NCBI RefSeq assembly: GCF_014395975.1
Contig: NZ_CP060714.1
Location: 2,604,001-2,668,000, forward strand
Length of the DNA: 64,000 nt
Reading direction: 5' to 3'
From: Diaphorobacter ruginosibacter
Lineage (GTDB): Bacteria > Pseudomonadota > Gammaproteobacteria > Burkholderiales > Burkholderiaceae_C
The position numbers and the translations under genes were made by a program. The notes below the pieces were generated by a model. The model saw nothing but the letters and a program-made list of their open reading frames with translations. It searched no databases and was not told the DNA's origin. How positions within the stretch are numbered: the stretch's first letter is position 1; every line of letters starts with the position of its first letter. Shown piece after piece: positions 27,645-37,119 of the stretch.

Positions 27645-28649
27645 TCAATCCGCGACGATGCTGCGCACTTTCGCCAGCTTCTTCCAGCGCTCCACATCCG
27701 ACTTCACCACATCGCCGAACTGTGCCGGCGTGATGGGCGCGACCACCGCGCCCTCCCTGAGGAATTGCTCCTTGAGCTCGGGTTTGGCCAGCGCCTGGTT
27801 GACCGCCTTGTTCAGTGTGTTGACCACACCGGCAGGTGTTCCAGCGGGCGCGAGCATGCCCCACCACAGGTCGAATTCATAGCCCGGGACGGCCGTGGCC
27901 ATGGGTGTCAGTTCGGGAGCAATGGGGCTCGGCTGCAGGCTGGTGATGCCCACGGCCTTGAGCTTGCCGTTGCGGATCATCGGCAGGATGGACGGGCCGC
28001 TGGAGATCAGCATCTGCACCTGGTTGCCGATCACGTCGGTCACCGCCGGGCCCTGTCCCTTGTAGGGCACGTGGGTGATGTCGAAGCCCGGGACCATCGA
28101 GCGCAGGTACTCCGTGGCCATGTGGTTCACGCTGCCCGTGCCCGACGTGGCGTAGTTGAACTTGCCGGGCTGGGCCTTGATCGCCTTGACGAGTTCGGCG
28201 GGCGTGCTGGCCGGAAAGTCGTTGTTGACCGCGACCACCATCGGCCCCTTGGCAAACATGGCGACCGGTGCGAGGTTCTTCACCGGATCGAAGGGCATCT
28301 TGGGCTGCACGCCGGCATTCGTGGTCATGCTCGAAGACACCGCCACCAGCGTATAGCCGTCGGGCGCTGCCTTGGTTACGAACGCGGTTCCGGTGTTGCC
28401 GCTCGCCCCGGGACGGTTGTCCACGATGACCGGCTGCTTGAGGATGTCGCCGATCTCCTTGGCGATCTGGCGCGCGAACACATCGTTCGATCCGCCCGGC
28501 GGATACGGCACGATCAAGGTGATCGGCTTGCTCGGATAGGCATCGGCCGCCGCCAGGGCGGGCGCCGGGGCCAGGGCCGTGAACGTGAGTGCCATCGACG
28601 CGAGTGCAATGCGGCGACGTGTGGAAGAAAAATCGGTGGTGCGTGTCAT
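27645..28649 (-). CDS. Bug/TctC-family periplasmic binding protein
   Basis: A 334-residue exported protein with a signal peptide (cleaved near PALAA) and the family blocks YPSKPITLIVPYPPGGSND, VDNRPGASGNTGT, AAPDGYTL and HVPYKGQGPAVTD. These soluble receptors of the tripartite tricarboxylate transporter family bind carboxylates; no TctA or TctB gene is near. It lies between the CoA-transferase and CitE-like genes on the same strand and probably captures their acid substrate. Confidence 0.92.
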   Translation of the reverse strand: MTRTTDFSSTRRRIALASMALTFTALAPAPALAAADAYPSKPITLIVPYPPGGSNDVFARQIAKEIGDILKQPVIVDNRPGASGNTGTAFVTKAAPDGYTLVAVSSSMTTNAGVQPKMPFDPVKNLAPVAMFAKGPMVVAVNNDFPASTPAELVKAIKAQPGKFNYATSGTGSVNHMATEYLRSMVPGFDITHVPYKGQGPAVTDVIGNQVQMLISSGPSILPMIRNGKLKAVGITSLQPSPIAPELTPMATAVPGYEFDLWWGMLAPAGTPAGVVNTLNKAVNQALAKPELKEQFLREGAVVAPITPAQFGDVVKSDVERWKKLAKVRSIVAD

Positions 28650-28756
28650 TCAAGTCTCCTGATGGGTTCGAGTTGTAGTGATATGGCGATGGAACGATGT
28701 GCTGCGCGCAGCCTGGGTGCAGGTGTGCTCGGCGGGAGCGGCCGTAGTAGCCGTGG

Positions 28757-29632
28757 TCAGCCGTCCGCAATCAGTCCGAGCGAACGCGCCGTGGCCACGA
28801 TCGCCTGGGCGCGCAGCACGAAGGGCCGGTCGATCATCTTGCCGTCGACCACATAGGCGCCCACGGCCCGTGCGTCCGCCTGGCGCGCGGCCTCGACCAC
28901 CTTGAGTGCATCGTCGATGTCCTTTTGCGAAGGCTGAAAGACCTCGTTCGCAATGGCCACCTGGCTCGGATGGATGCAGGTCTTGCCGAGAAATCCCATG
29001 CGGCGCGAGAGCTCGCATTCCGCGCGGAAGCCCTCGGCATCCTGGATGTTCGCGAAGGCGCCGTCATAGGCGAAAACGTCCGCTTCGGCAGCCGCCATGC
29101 GCACCGCGAACATCGCTTGCGCAATCGCGGCGGGCTCGCGGCGATGAATGCCATAGGGCTCGAACAGGTCGCCCAATCCCAGCTGCAGGCCTTTCACACC
29201 AGGATGTGCGCATGCCAACTCGGCGCCGGTGCGCAGCGACTTCGGCGTCTCCATGTTCAGGAGCAGCCCTGGTGCGCTGGCGACCCCGTTTGCGCGCGCT
29301 GCGGCGGCGATCGCCTCGGCAGCGCGCACGACCTCAGCCACACCTTCGGGCTTGGGCAGGTTGATCAGGTGCACCCCCTGGCGCACGACCTCGGCAATGT
29401 CCCGCTCGAAATGCGGCGTGTCCATGGCGTTTACGCGCACGATGATGGTCTTGCCGTGGGGTGCCTCGAGCGCGCCGCTCAGCAGGAAGTCGCGCAGCAC
29501 GGTGCGCGCCTCGTCCTTGCGCGCCTCTGCCACCGCATCTTCCAGATCGAAGGACAGGCTGTCGGCCGCGCCCGCCAGCGCCTTGGCGAACAACTCGGGG
29601 CGCGATCCCGGAACAAACAATTTGCTTCTCAT
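28757..29632 (-). CDS. CitE-like CoA-ester lyase (HpcH/HpaI aldolase family)
   Basis: A 291-residue TIM-barrel lyase. It has MRSKLFVPGSRPELFAKAL, the LSFDLEDAVAEARKDEAR metal and substrate motif, VRVNAMDTPHFERD, and the C-terminal GKTCIHPSQVAIANEVF. These features match the CitE/malyl- or citramalyl-CoA lyase group. It would split a hydroxyacyl-CoA produced by the adjacent CoA-transferase. It is the first gene of the operon and divergent from a LysR regulator. Confidence 0.9.
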   Translation of the reverse strand: MRSKLFVPGSRPELFAKALAGAADSLSFDLEDAVAEARKDEARTVLRDFLLSGALEAPHGKTIIVRVNAMDTPHFERDIAEVVRQGVHLINLPKPEGVAEVVRAAEAIAAAARANGVASAPGLLLNMETPKSLRTGAELACAHPGVKGLQLGLGDLFEPYGIHRREPAAIAQAMFAVRMAAAEADVFAYDGAFANIQDAEGFRAECELSRRMGFLGKTCIHPSQVAIANEVFQPSQKDIDDALKVVEAARQADARAVGAYVVDGKMIDRPFVLRAQAIVATARSLGLIADG

Positions 29633-29720
29633 CCGTGCATTGTGGATTCAGCACGAACTCAGAAAAATACAGCTACCATTCGTTCAAACACAAGAAAAAC
29701 TATCTTTTGAACCCCCCATC

Positions 29721-30644
29721 ATGGAAACCAGCTACCTTCAAAGCTTCATGCTCGTGGTCGAGACCGGCTCCATGGCGGAGGCCGCACGCCGCCAGCGCAT
29801 CACGGCCGCGGCCATCGCGCAGCAGATGCGCACGCTGGAGAAAGAGTTCAAGGCGCCGCTGCTCACCCGCGCCGGCCGCACCGTGGTGCCAACACCCGCA
29901 GGCCACCGGCTGAGCCAGAGCGCGCCGGCCTTGCTGCGCGAGCTTGCCAACGCACACACGCTGGTGAACAGCGACGGCGATGGTGGCGAACTGGTGGTGG
30001 GCACCATCAACACCGCACTGCACAGCCTGCTGCCGGACATCCTGGCCGATTTCGTCAAGCAGCGCCCCCGGGTGAAGGTGTTCCTGCAGTCGGCCGCTAC
30101 ACGGCAGCTCTACGACGCTATTCTCCAAGGCCACATCGACGCCGCGGTCTGCCTCTACCCGACTTTTGCGCTGGCCAAGACCTTCGATTGGGCGCTTCTA
30201 CGAGAGGAACCCCTGGTGCTGCTCGCACCGCGCCATCTCGCGCACCTGCCACCGCACGAGCTGCTGCGCACCCAGCCGCTGATCCGCTACGACCGCAACC
30301 TGGGGGGCGGCCAGATGGTCGACCACTACCTGCGCGCCGCGCGCATCACCCCGTTCGAGCGCTTCGAGCTCAGTTCGCTGGTCGCCATTGCCATGATGGT
30401 CGACCGAGGCCTGGGCGTGGCGCTGGTGCCCGACACCGCACTCAATCTGCCGGACGGCCAGAGCGTGGTCCGCCTGCCGTTGCCGGAAGCCACCCAGGCG
30501 CGACGCTTCGGCGTGATGTGGCTGAGATCCTCTGCCCGATTGCCCCTGATCCACTCCATGGTCGACAGCGCACGCCGCGTGCTGGCGCAAGCCAACGCAC
30601 GGGGATTACCCGCAGGAGCCCTAAAAACACGGGTAAACCCTTGA
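29721..30644 (+). CDS. LysR-family transcriptional regulator
   Basis: A 307-residue LysR regulator. The winged-helix starts METSYLQSFMLVVETGSMAEAARR and continues with ITAAAIAQQMRTLEKEF; the effector domain spans the rest. It is divergent from the CitE-lyase/Bug/CoA-transferase operon across an 88-base gap, so that operon is its likely target. The ATG at 29721 is used because the longer open frame runs back into the lyase gene. Its stop lies within a stem-loop. Confidence 0.9.
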   Translation: METSYLQSFMLVVETGSMAEAARRQRITAAAIAQQMRTLEKEFKAPLLTRAGRTVVPTPAGHRLSQSAPALLRELANAHTLVNSDGDGGELVVGTINTALHSLLPDILADFVKQRPRVKVFLQSAATRQLYDAILQGHIDAAVCLYPTFALAKTFDWALLREEPLVLLAPRHLAHLPPHELLRTQPLIRYDRNLGGGQMVDHYLRAARITPFERFELSSLVAIAMMVDRGLGVALVPDTALNLPDGQSVVRLPLPEATQARRFGVMWLRSSARLPLIHSMVDSARRVLAQANARGLPAGALKTRVNP

Positions 30645-30668
30645 AAAATCTCGATTTTTCAAGGGTTT
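30635..30668 (+). terminator. Perfect stem-loop at the lysR stop codon
   Basis: Fifteen-base perfect arms (AAACCCTTGAAAAAT and its complement) enclose the loop CTCG. The TGA stop of the regulator is inside the left arm. The right arm ends in TTT and is followed by AT, so it may act as a terminator, although the T-run is short. It separates the lysR transcript from xdhA. Confidence 0.55.
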
Positions 30669-30771
30669 ATATGTGCTGTCGCATAGCGCCTATGAACTCC
30701 CACATATGAAGAACCCCATGCCTTGGGACTAACCTCGGAACCAACTCCCACGACATATTGGTTTCCCTGGC

Positions 30772-32427
30772 ATGAACACCCCTTCCCCCCTCCAGCCGAC
30801 GACTCAGCCGATCCGCTTCTACCATCGTGGTGAAGTGGTCGAGGTCAGTGGCGTGCATCCCACCCGCACCGTGCTCGACTGGCTGCGTGAAGACGCGCAC
30901 TGCACGGGCACCAAGGAAGGCTGCAACGAAGGCGATTGCGGCGCCTGCACCGTGGTGATCGGTGAACTCGCCGGCGACGGCGTCTCGGATGCGATCGACG
31001 GACTCACGCTGCAGACGGTCAATGCCTGCATCCAGTTCCTGCCCACACTGGACGGCAAGGCGCTGTTCACGGTGGAAGACCTGAAGAATCAGCAGGTTCA
31101 CACAGCCTGTAGCGGCGCCGACAAGGCGTCCTGCGACTCGCACCCGCACTCGCGTGCAAAAAGCAAAACCATCCCCCTGCACCCCCTGCAGCAGGCCATG
31201 GTGGAGTGCCATGCATCGCAATGCGGTTTCTGCACACCCGGCTTCGCAATGTCGCTGTGGTCGGTCTATGAACAGCACCAGGCCGCGGGCTCTCGCCCTT
31301 CGCGGCAGCAACTCGCGGATGAGCTTTCGGGCAATCTCTGCCGCTGCACGGGTTACCGCCCGATTCTCGATGCGGGGCAGCGCATGTTCGACCTGCCCGC
31401 TGCGCGCCTCGATGCGGCTCCCGTCGTGCACGCGCTGCAGGGCCTGCGCGAAGCGCAGACCGCTTCGCTGAACTACGCGGCGACCGCAGCAGAGGCCAGG
31501 GATCGCTTCTACTCGCCACGCACGCTGGACGAACTCGCCGCGCTGCGCGACGCCAAGCCTGCCGCACGCGTGCTGGCCGGCTCCACCGATGTGGGCCTGT
31601 GGGTCAACAAGCAGTTCCGCGATCTCGGCGAGATCATCTACATCGGCAACGTGGATGAACTCAAGGCGGTGGAGACACGCGGCGACCAGCTCTACATCGG
31701 CGCGGGCGCCTCGCTGGAATCGGCATGGAAGGCACTCGCCACGCGTGCCCCCTCGCTCACCGACGTCTGGCTGCGCTTTGCCTCGCGCCCGATCCGCAAT
31801 GCGGGCACCATGGGCGGCAACGTCGCCAATGGCTCGCCCATCGGGGATTCGCCGCCGGTGCTGATGGCGCTCGATGCGCAGATCGAGTTGCGACGGGGCG
31901 AGCGCGTGCGCAGCATGCCGCTCTCGGCCTTCTACATCGACTACATGAAGAATCACCTGGAGCCGGGCGAATTCGTGCAGGGACTCTCCCTGCCCCTCTC
32001 CGCCCTCTCCGCACCGGGCCTGCACCTGCGCGCCTACAAGATCAGCAAGCGTTTCGACTGCGACATCTCGGCGCTGTGTGCCGGCATGGCCGTGGAACTG
32101 GAGGGTGACACGGTGCGCGCGGTGCGCCTGGCCTACGGCGGCATGGCTGCCACGGTCAAGCGCGCAGCGAATGCAGAGGCCGCGCTCGTCGGCCAGCGCT
32201 GGGACCAGCAGGCCGTGAAGAACGCGCAGGCCGCGCTCGCCCAGGACTTCAAGCCCATGAGCGACATGCGCGCCAGTGCCGCCTACCGCCTCAAGGTGGC
32301 CCGGAATCTGCTGCAGCGCCTGTGGCTGGAAACCCGCGTCGATGGGTCGCTGTCCGCCGAACAGTCCAGCGTGTGGAGCTCCATGCCCCACGACGTATTG
32401 CCATCCGCCGAGGCATCGGCCATCTGA
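30772..32427 (+). CDS. xdhA: Xanthine dehydrogenase small subunit (XdhA)
   Basis: A 551-residue Fe-S/FAD subunit. The N-terminal ferredoxin domain binds one 2Fe-2S cluster (GTKEGCNEGDCGACTV); a second helical domain binds the other (QCGFCTPGFAMS and LCRCTGYRP). A FAD domain follows (AGSTDVGLWVNKQFRDLGEI, IRNAGTMGGNVANGSPIGD). XdhA passes electrons from XdhB to NAD+. It starts about 100 bases after the lysR hairpin and precedes xdhB by about 30 bases in one operon with a purine permease. Confidence 0.95.
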   Translation: MNTPSPLQPTTQPIRFYHRGEVVEVSGVHPTRTVLDWLREDAHCTGTKEGCNEGDCGACTVVIGELAGDGVSDAIDGLTLQTVNACIQFLPTLDGKALFTVEDLKNQQVHTACSGADKASCDSHPHSRAKSKTIPLHPLQQAMVECHASQCGFCTPGFAMSLWSVYEQHQAAGSRPSRQQLADELSGNLCRCTGYRPILDAGQRMFDLPAARLDAAPVVHALQGLREAQTASLNYAATAAEARDRFYSPRTLDELAALRDAKPAARVLAGSTDVGLWVNKQFRDLGEIIYIGNVDELKAVETRGDQLYIGAGASLESAWKALATRAPSLTDVWLRFASRPIRNAGTMGGNVANGSPIGDSPPVLMALDAQIELRRGERVRSMPLSAFYIDYMKNHLEPGEFVQGLSLPLSALSAPGLHLRAYKISKRFDCDISALCAGMAVELEGDTVRAVRLAYGGMAATVKRAANAEAALVGQRWDQQAVKNAQAALAQDFKPMSDMRASAAYRLKVARNLLQRLWLETRVDGSLSAEQSSVWSSMPHDVLPSAEASAI

Positions 32428-32456
32428 ACGCGCTTGCAGCAGCCAGGAGAACTTGC

Positions 32457-34889
32457 ATGAACCACCCTGTCGAACCCGGAATTGCCATCGCACGCGCAGC
32501 GCAGGCCTTTGCAGACTACGCCACCAACACCGCGGCGCGCATCGACGTGAACGCCGAAGCCGCACGCCAGCAGAACGGCGCCCGCGTGGGGATCAGCCGC
32601 GCGCACGAATCGGCCTACCTGCACGTGGCGGGAGAAGCCACCTATGTGGACGATATCCCTGAGCTCAACGGCACGCTGCACTGTGCGCTGGGCCTCTCGC
32701 CGGTCGCCACGGGCCGTCTCACCGCCCTGTCGCTCGACGCGATCCGCCAGATGCCCGATGTCGTGACCGTGATCACCGCCGCGGACATCCCCGGTGTGAA
32801 CGACTGCGGCTCCATCATCCATGACGACCCGATTCTGTGCGACGGCGAGATCCGCTATGTCGGCCAGCCGCTGTTCGCCGTGATCGCCAAAACCCGGGCA
32901 GCGGCCCGCCGCGCCGCCGCCCAGGCCAAGGCAGCCGCAGTGATCGAGGCTTCGGGCGACCCGGTGCTCACGCCCCGCGAGGCCCATGCACGCGGCCAGT
33001 ACGTGCTGCCGCCCATGCACCTTGACCGCTCTACCAACGGCGGTGCCCGCGAGGCCATCGACGCCGCGCCGCGCCGCCTCAAGGGCACGCTCGACGTGGG
33101 CGGCCAGGAACAGTTCTACCTGGAAGGCCAGATCAGCTACGCAATCCCGAAGGAAGGCGGCGCGGTGCACGTGCACTGCTCCACCCAGCACCCGAGCGAG
33201 ATGCAGCACCTGGTGGCGCATGCGCTGGGCATTCAGTCCCACGCGGTGCACGTGGAATGCCGCCGCATGGGCGGCGGTTTCGGCGGCAAGGAATCACAGT
33301 CCGCGCTGTTCGCCTGCGTGGCCTCGGTCGCGGCATGCAAGCTGCAGCGCCCCGTGAAGCTGCGGCTGGATCGCGACGACGACTTCATGATCACGGGTCG
33401 TCGCCATTGCTTCTGGTACGAGTACGAGGTGGGGTATGACGAGGAGGGGCGGATTCTCGGCGCGGAGATCACCATGGTCTCCCGCGCCGGGCATTCGGCC
33501 GACCTGTCCGGCCCCGTGATGACGCGCGCACTCTGCCACTTCGACAACGCCTACTGGCTCCCCGATGTCTCCATGCACGGTTTCTGCGGCAAGACCAACA
33601 CGCAGAGCAACACGGCATTCCGCGGCTTCGGCGGCCCGCAAGGGGCGATTGCGATGGAAAACATCATGGAGTCCATTGCCACCGAACTCGGCTGCGATGC
33701 TCTCGACGTGCGCCGCGCCAACTTCTACGGCACGACCGAACACAACGTCACGCCCTACGAGCAGAAGGTGACCGACAACGTGATCCACGAGCTGGTCGGC
33801 GAGCTGGAGCAGACCAGTGACTACCGCGCCCGCCGCGCCGCCATCGCCGCATTCAATGCCGCAAGCCCGGTGCTCAAGCGCGGCATGTCGCTCACGCCGC
33901 TGAAGTTCGGCATCTCGTTCAACGTGGCGCACTTCAACCAGGCTGGCGCCCTCGTGCACGTGTACAGCGACGGCTCCATCCTCGTGAACCACGGCGGCAC
34001 CGAGATGGGCCAGGGCCTGAACACCAAGGTGGCGCAGGTCGTCGCCCATGAACTGGGGGTGAGCTTCGACAGCGTGCGCGTGACCGCGACCGACACCACC
34101 AAGGTGGCCAACACCTCGGCCACGGCAGCCTCCACGGGCGCCGACCTGAACGGCAAGGCCGCGCAGGATGCCGCCCGCCAGATCCGCGAGCGTCTGGCCG
34201 AATGCGCCGCGCGCCGCCATGGCGGCGATGCAGCCGGCGTGCGCTTTGCCAATGGCCAGGTGACGGTGAACGGCAAGAGCCTCGAATTTGCCCAGCTGGT
34301 GCGCGAGGCGTACGTGGACCGCGTGCAATTGTGGTCCGACGGTTTCTACGCCACGCCCGGCCTGCACTGGGATGGCGCGAAGATGAAGGGCCACCCGTTC
34401 TTCTACTTCGCCTACGGCGCGGCCGTGAGCGAGGTCGTGGTGGATACGCTCACCGGCGAATGGAAGCTGCTGCGCGCCGACGTGCTGCATGACGTGGGCC
34501 GCTCGCTGAACCCCGCCGTGGACGTCGGCCAGGTCGAAGGCGCCTTCATCCAGGGCATGGGCTGGCTCACGACGGAAGAGCTGGTCTGGCACCCGCAGTC
34601 GGGCAAGCTCATGACGCATGCGCCGAGCACCTACAAGATTCCCACGGCGAACGACTGCCCCCCGGTGTTCAATGTGCGCCTGTTCGTTGGTGAGAACCCC
34701 GAGGACTCCATCCACAAGAGCAAGGCCGTGGGCGAGCCACCGCTGCTGCTGCCCTTCTCGGTGTTCTTCGCCATCCGCGACGCCGTCTCGGCAGCGGGCG
34801 AGCATGGTGCCAGCCCTCAGCTGCGAGCGCCGGCAACCAGCGAGGCCATCCTGAACGCCATCGAGGCAGTGCAGGCCGCCGCGGCGTGA
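32457..34889 (+). CDS. xdhB: Xanthine dehydrogenase molybdopterin subunit (XdhB)
   Basis: An 810-residue large subunit, molybdenum-cofactor binding. It shows the family segment MGGGFGGKESQ, the substrate-binding Arg in NTAFRGFGGPQG, HGGTEMGQGLNTK and the catalytic Glu in KAVGEPPLLLP. With XdhA it oxidises hypoxanthine and xanthine to urate. CAGGAGA precedes the ATG at 32457; the frame is open upstream into the xdhA gene. XdhC, the usual cofactor-insertion factor, is not seen in the window. Confidence 0.95.
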   Translation: MNHPVEPGIAIARAAQAFADYATNTAARIDVNAEAARQQNGARVGISRAHESAYLHVAGEATYVDDIPELNGTLHCALGLSPVATGRLTALSLDAIRQMPDVVTVITAADIPGVNDCGSIIHDDPILCDGEIRYVGQPLFAVIAKTRAAARRAAAQAKAAAVIEASGDPVLTPREAHARGQYVLPPMHLDRSTNGGAREAIDAAPRRLKGTLDVGGQEQFYLEGQISYAIPKEGGAVHVHCSTQHPSEMQHLVAHALGIQSHAVHVECRRMGGGFGGKESQSALFACVASVAACKLQRPVKLRLDRDDDFMITGRRHCFWYEYEVGYDEEGRILGAEITMVSRAGHSADLSGPVMTRALCHFDNAYWLPDVSMHGFCGKTNTQSNTAFRGFGGPQGAIAMENIMESIATELGCDALDVRRANFYGTTEHNVTPYEQKVTDNVIHELVGELEQTSDYRARRAAIAAFNAASPVLKRGMSLTPLKFGISFNVAHFNQAGALVHVYSDGSILVNHGGTEMGQGLNTKVAQVVAHELGVSFDSVRVTATDTTKVANTSATAASTGADLNGKAAQDAARQIRERLAECAARRHGGDAAGVRFANGQVTVNGKSLEFAQLVREAYVDRVQLWSDGFYATPGLHWDGAKMKGHPFFYFAYGAAVSEVVVDTLTGEWKLLRADVLHDVGRSLNPAVDVGQVEGAFIQGMGWLTTEELVWHPQSGKLMTHAPSTYKIPTANDCPPVFNVRLFVGENPEDSIHKSKAVGEPPLLLPFSVFFAIRDAVSAAGEHGASPQLRAPATSEAILNAIEAVQAAAA

Positions 34890-35049
34890 CCGGCCTGCTG
34901 CCCTCCCCTGATTCACCGATCCATCGATTCCTGACCACTTTCCAAGGTCCTGTGCGTGGGGCACAGGACCAACCTTTGGCGCGTTTTCAACCGTTGCGCC
35001 GCTCGGGGTTCCCCAAACCCCATTGAAGAAAACAACACGGAGACACCAC

Positions 35050-36351
35050 ATGAACTGGACCGAACGGGTGTTCAAGCTCAGCGAGCACAACACCAACATC
35101 CGCACAGAGCTGATTGCCGGCCTGACCACCTTCCTCACGATGGCCTACATCATGTTCGTCAACCCGTCGATCCTCGGCGACGCGGGCATGCCCAAGGGCG
35201 CGGTCTTCGTGGCCACCTGCCTTGCCGCGGCGCTGGGATCGACCATCATGGCGCTGTATGCCAACTACCCGATCGCGCTCGCACCGGGCATGGGCCTGAA
35301 CGCCTATTTCGCCTACGTGGTCGTGCTGCACATGGGCTTCACCTGGCAGGCAGCGCTCGGCGCGGTCTTCGTCTCCGGGTGCCTGTTCCTGCTGGTGACC
35401 GTATTCAAGCTGCGCGAACTCATCATCCGGGGGATACCGCAGTCGATACGGGTCTCGATCACCGTGGGCATCGGCCTGTTCCTGGCGCTGATCGCGCTCA
35501 AGAGCGCGGGTCTCGTCGCCAAGTCGGACGCCACCTTCATCACCCTCGGCGACCTGCACTCCGCCCCCGTGGTGCTGTCCTCGCTGGGCTTCCTGCTCAT
35601 CGTGACGCTGGACCGCCTCAAGGTTCCCGGCGCCATCCTGATTGGCATCCTGGCCGTCACCGTGGCCTCGTTCATCTGGGGCGGCAATGAATTCCACGGC
35701 GTGTTCTCCGCCCCGCCGTCGATCGCCCCGACCTTCCTGCAGCTGGACATCAAGGCCGCACTCTCGGGCGGCATCCTGAACGTGATCCTGGTGTTCTTCC
35801 TCGTCGAACTGTTCGATGCCACCGGCACGCTGATGGGCGTGGCCAAGCGCGCGGGCCTGCTCGTGCCAGGCCGCATGGAGCGTTTCAACCGCTCGCTGCT
35901 TGCCGACAGCTCGGCCATCTTCGCAGGCTCGCTGCTGGGCACATCCAGCACCACCGCCTATGTCGAAAGCGCCTCGGGCGTCCAGGCCGGTGGCCGCACG
36001 GGCCTCACGGCCCTCACCGTGGCCGTGCTGTTCCTCGCCTGCCTGTTCATCGCCCCGCTGGCCGGCGCCGTGCCTGCCTACGCCACCGCGCCCGCCCTGC
36101 TGTTCGTCGCCTGCCTGATGCTCAAGGAGCTCACCGAGATCGACTGGAGCGAAACCACCGAAGCCATCCCGGCCGTGATCACCGCGCTGATGATGCCCTT
36201 CACCTACTCCATCGCCAACGGCCTGGCCTTCGGCTTCATCTCCTACGCAGCCATCAAGCTCCTCACGGGCCGCGTGCGCGACGTGCACTGGATGGTATGG
36301 GTGATCGGCGGGGTGTTCCTCTTCAAGTTCATCTACCTCGGCGGAGGCTGA
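35050..36351 (+). CDS. Purine permease (AzgA/GhxP-type NCS2 family)
   Basis: A 433-residue membrane protein with 12 or more hydrophobic segments. The start ERVFKLSEHNTNIRTELIAGLTTFLTMAYIMFVNP is typical of the AzgA-like branch of NCS2, as are IALAPGMGLNAYFAY and LGTSSTTAYVESASGV. These carry adenine, guanine or hypoxanthine with protons. Its position after xdhAB fits purine uptake feeding xanthine dehydrogenase. GGAGA precedes the ATG. A strong hairpin follows the stop. Confidence 0.92.
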   Translation: MNWTERVFKLSEHNTNIRTELIAGLTTFLTMAYIMFVNPSILGDAGMPKGAVFVATCLAAALGSTIMALYANYPIALAPGMGLNAYFAYVVVLHMGFTWQAALGAVFVSGCLFLLVTVFKLRELIIRGIPQSIRVSITVGIGLFLALIALKSAGLVAKSDATFITLGDLHSAPVVLSSLGFLLIVTLDRLKVPGAILIGILAVTVASFIWGGNEFHGVFSAPPSIAPTFLQLDIKAALSGGILNVILVFFLVELFDATGTLMGVAKRAGLLVPGRMERFNRSLLADSSAIFAGSLLGTSSTTAYVESASGVQAGGRTGLTALTVAVLFLACLFIAPLAGAVPAYATAPALLFVACLMLKELTEIDWSETTEAIPAVITALMMPFTYSIANGLAFGFISYAAIKLLTGRVRDVHWMVWVIGGVFLFKFIYLGGG

Positions 36352-36390
36352 ATGTTCTGAAACGAAGCGCGTACCGCTTTAGATAGAACA

Positions 36391-36440
36391 AAACGGCAAC
36401 GGCAGCCATGCAGAGAATCTGCGGGCTGCCGTTGCCGTTT
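36391..36440 (+). terminator. Strong stem-loop after the purine permease
   Basis: Perfect 17-base arms (AAACGGCAACGGCAGCC and its complement) enclose a 16-base loop that itself contains a small GCAGA/TCTGC stem. A T-rich end (CGTTTGTCATT) follows. It lies about 40 bases after the permease stop and would end the xdh operon transcript and isolate the following toxin-antitoxin genes. Confidence 0.75.
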
Positions 36441-36479
36441 GTCATTCGTGCTTGTAGGCGCTCTCCGAATCACAGAGGC

Positions 36480-36524
36480 AATATTAGCCAAAGCTTGATT
36501 AATCTAATATTTTCCTTCTAAAAT
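36480..36524 (+). promoter_or_regulatory. Promoter and possible operator of the RelE-type operon
   Basis: TTGATT (36495-36500) and TAAAAT (36519-36524) form -35 and -10 elements with an 18-base spacer. The -10 ends only four bases before the ATG at 36529, so the transcript may be nearly leaderless. AATATTAG and CTAATATT (36480-36487, 36504-36511) make an inverted repeat around the -35, a likely autoregulatory site. Confidence 0.6.
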
Positions 36525-36528
36525 ACTC

Positions 36529-36786
36529 ATGAACCGCATTTTCTGGCAGTCCAAAGCACTGAAGCAGATGCGCAAGATCCCGGCCCACCTTGGCAAGGCA
36601 ATTCGCGTTGCAGTGGATGAAGAACTGGTCGATTTAAGTACCGCCCGCAATGTCAAAACGCTGATCAACCACGTTTATGGCTATCGATTGCGAGTCGGCA
36701 ACTACCGGGTCTTTTTTGAGTGGGATGGCGCCATTCGCATCATCACCATTGAAGAGGTGAAAAAACGCGATGAACAAACCTATTAG
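36529..36786 (+). CDS. RelE/ParE-type toxin
   Basis: An 85-residue basic protein. It starts MNRIFWQSKALKQMRKIPAHLG and shows NHVYGYRLRVGNYRVFFEWD, the central strand pattern RLRVGNYRV of RelE toxins, and ends in an acidic KKRDEQTY tail. RelE-type toxins cut mRNA on the ribosome. It overlaps the antitoxin gene by 17 bases, so the toxin is first in the operon, as in HigBA or some RelBE loci. The region is clearly AT-richer than its surroundings, consistent with horizontal acquisition. Confidence 0.85.
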   Translation: MNRIFWQSKALKQMRKIPAHLGKAIRVAVDEELVDLSTARNVKTLINHVYGYRLRVGNYRVFFEWDGAIRIITIEEVKKRDEQTY

Positions 36787-37099
36787 CTTTCAAACCATCC
36801 GAGGATCGGATGGTCGGCCCGCATTCGTGGTGGTGCCCTACGATGAGTTCGTCAAGAACTACACCCAAGCCAATGATCTGGTGCCCAACGAAGTAGTCAA
36901 GCTCGTATTCGATGACAACATGACGCCTGCAAAGGCGTGGCGTGTCCACCTTGAAGTCACTCAAGCCGAAATGGCATTGCGCATGGGCATCACTCAAAGT
37001 GCCTATGCTCAGCTCGAACGCAGCGAAAAGCCTCGCAAAACTTCACGCGAGAAAATGGCAACTGCACTTGGCATCCGCCTCGGTCAGCTCGACTTCTGA
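36770..37099 (+). CDS. HTH-type antitoxin of the RelE-type toxin
   Basis: A 109-residue protein: N-terminal part resembling a short antitoxin arm (VVVPYDEFVKNY) and a C-terminal XRE helix-turn-helix (HLEVTQAEMALRMGITQSAYAQLERS). Starts 17 bases inside the toxin gene, a typical coupled layout. It is likely to bind the toxin and the operator at 36480-36511. The name HigA-like is possible; the first-toxin order supports that, without proof. Confidence 0.85.
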   Translation: MNKPISFQTIRGSDGRPAFVVVPYDEFVKNYTQANDLVPNEVVKLVFDDNMTPAKAWRVHLEVTQAEMALRMGITQSAYAQLERSEKPRKTSREKMATALGIRLGQLDF

Positions 37100-37119
37100 G
37101 CCGACCTCAGCGGCCTTGC

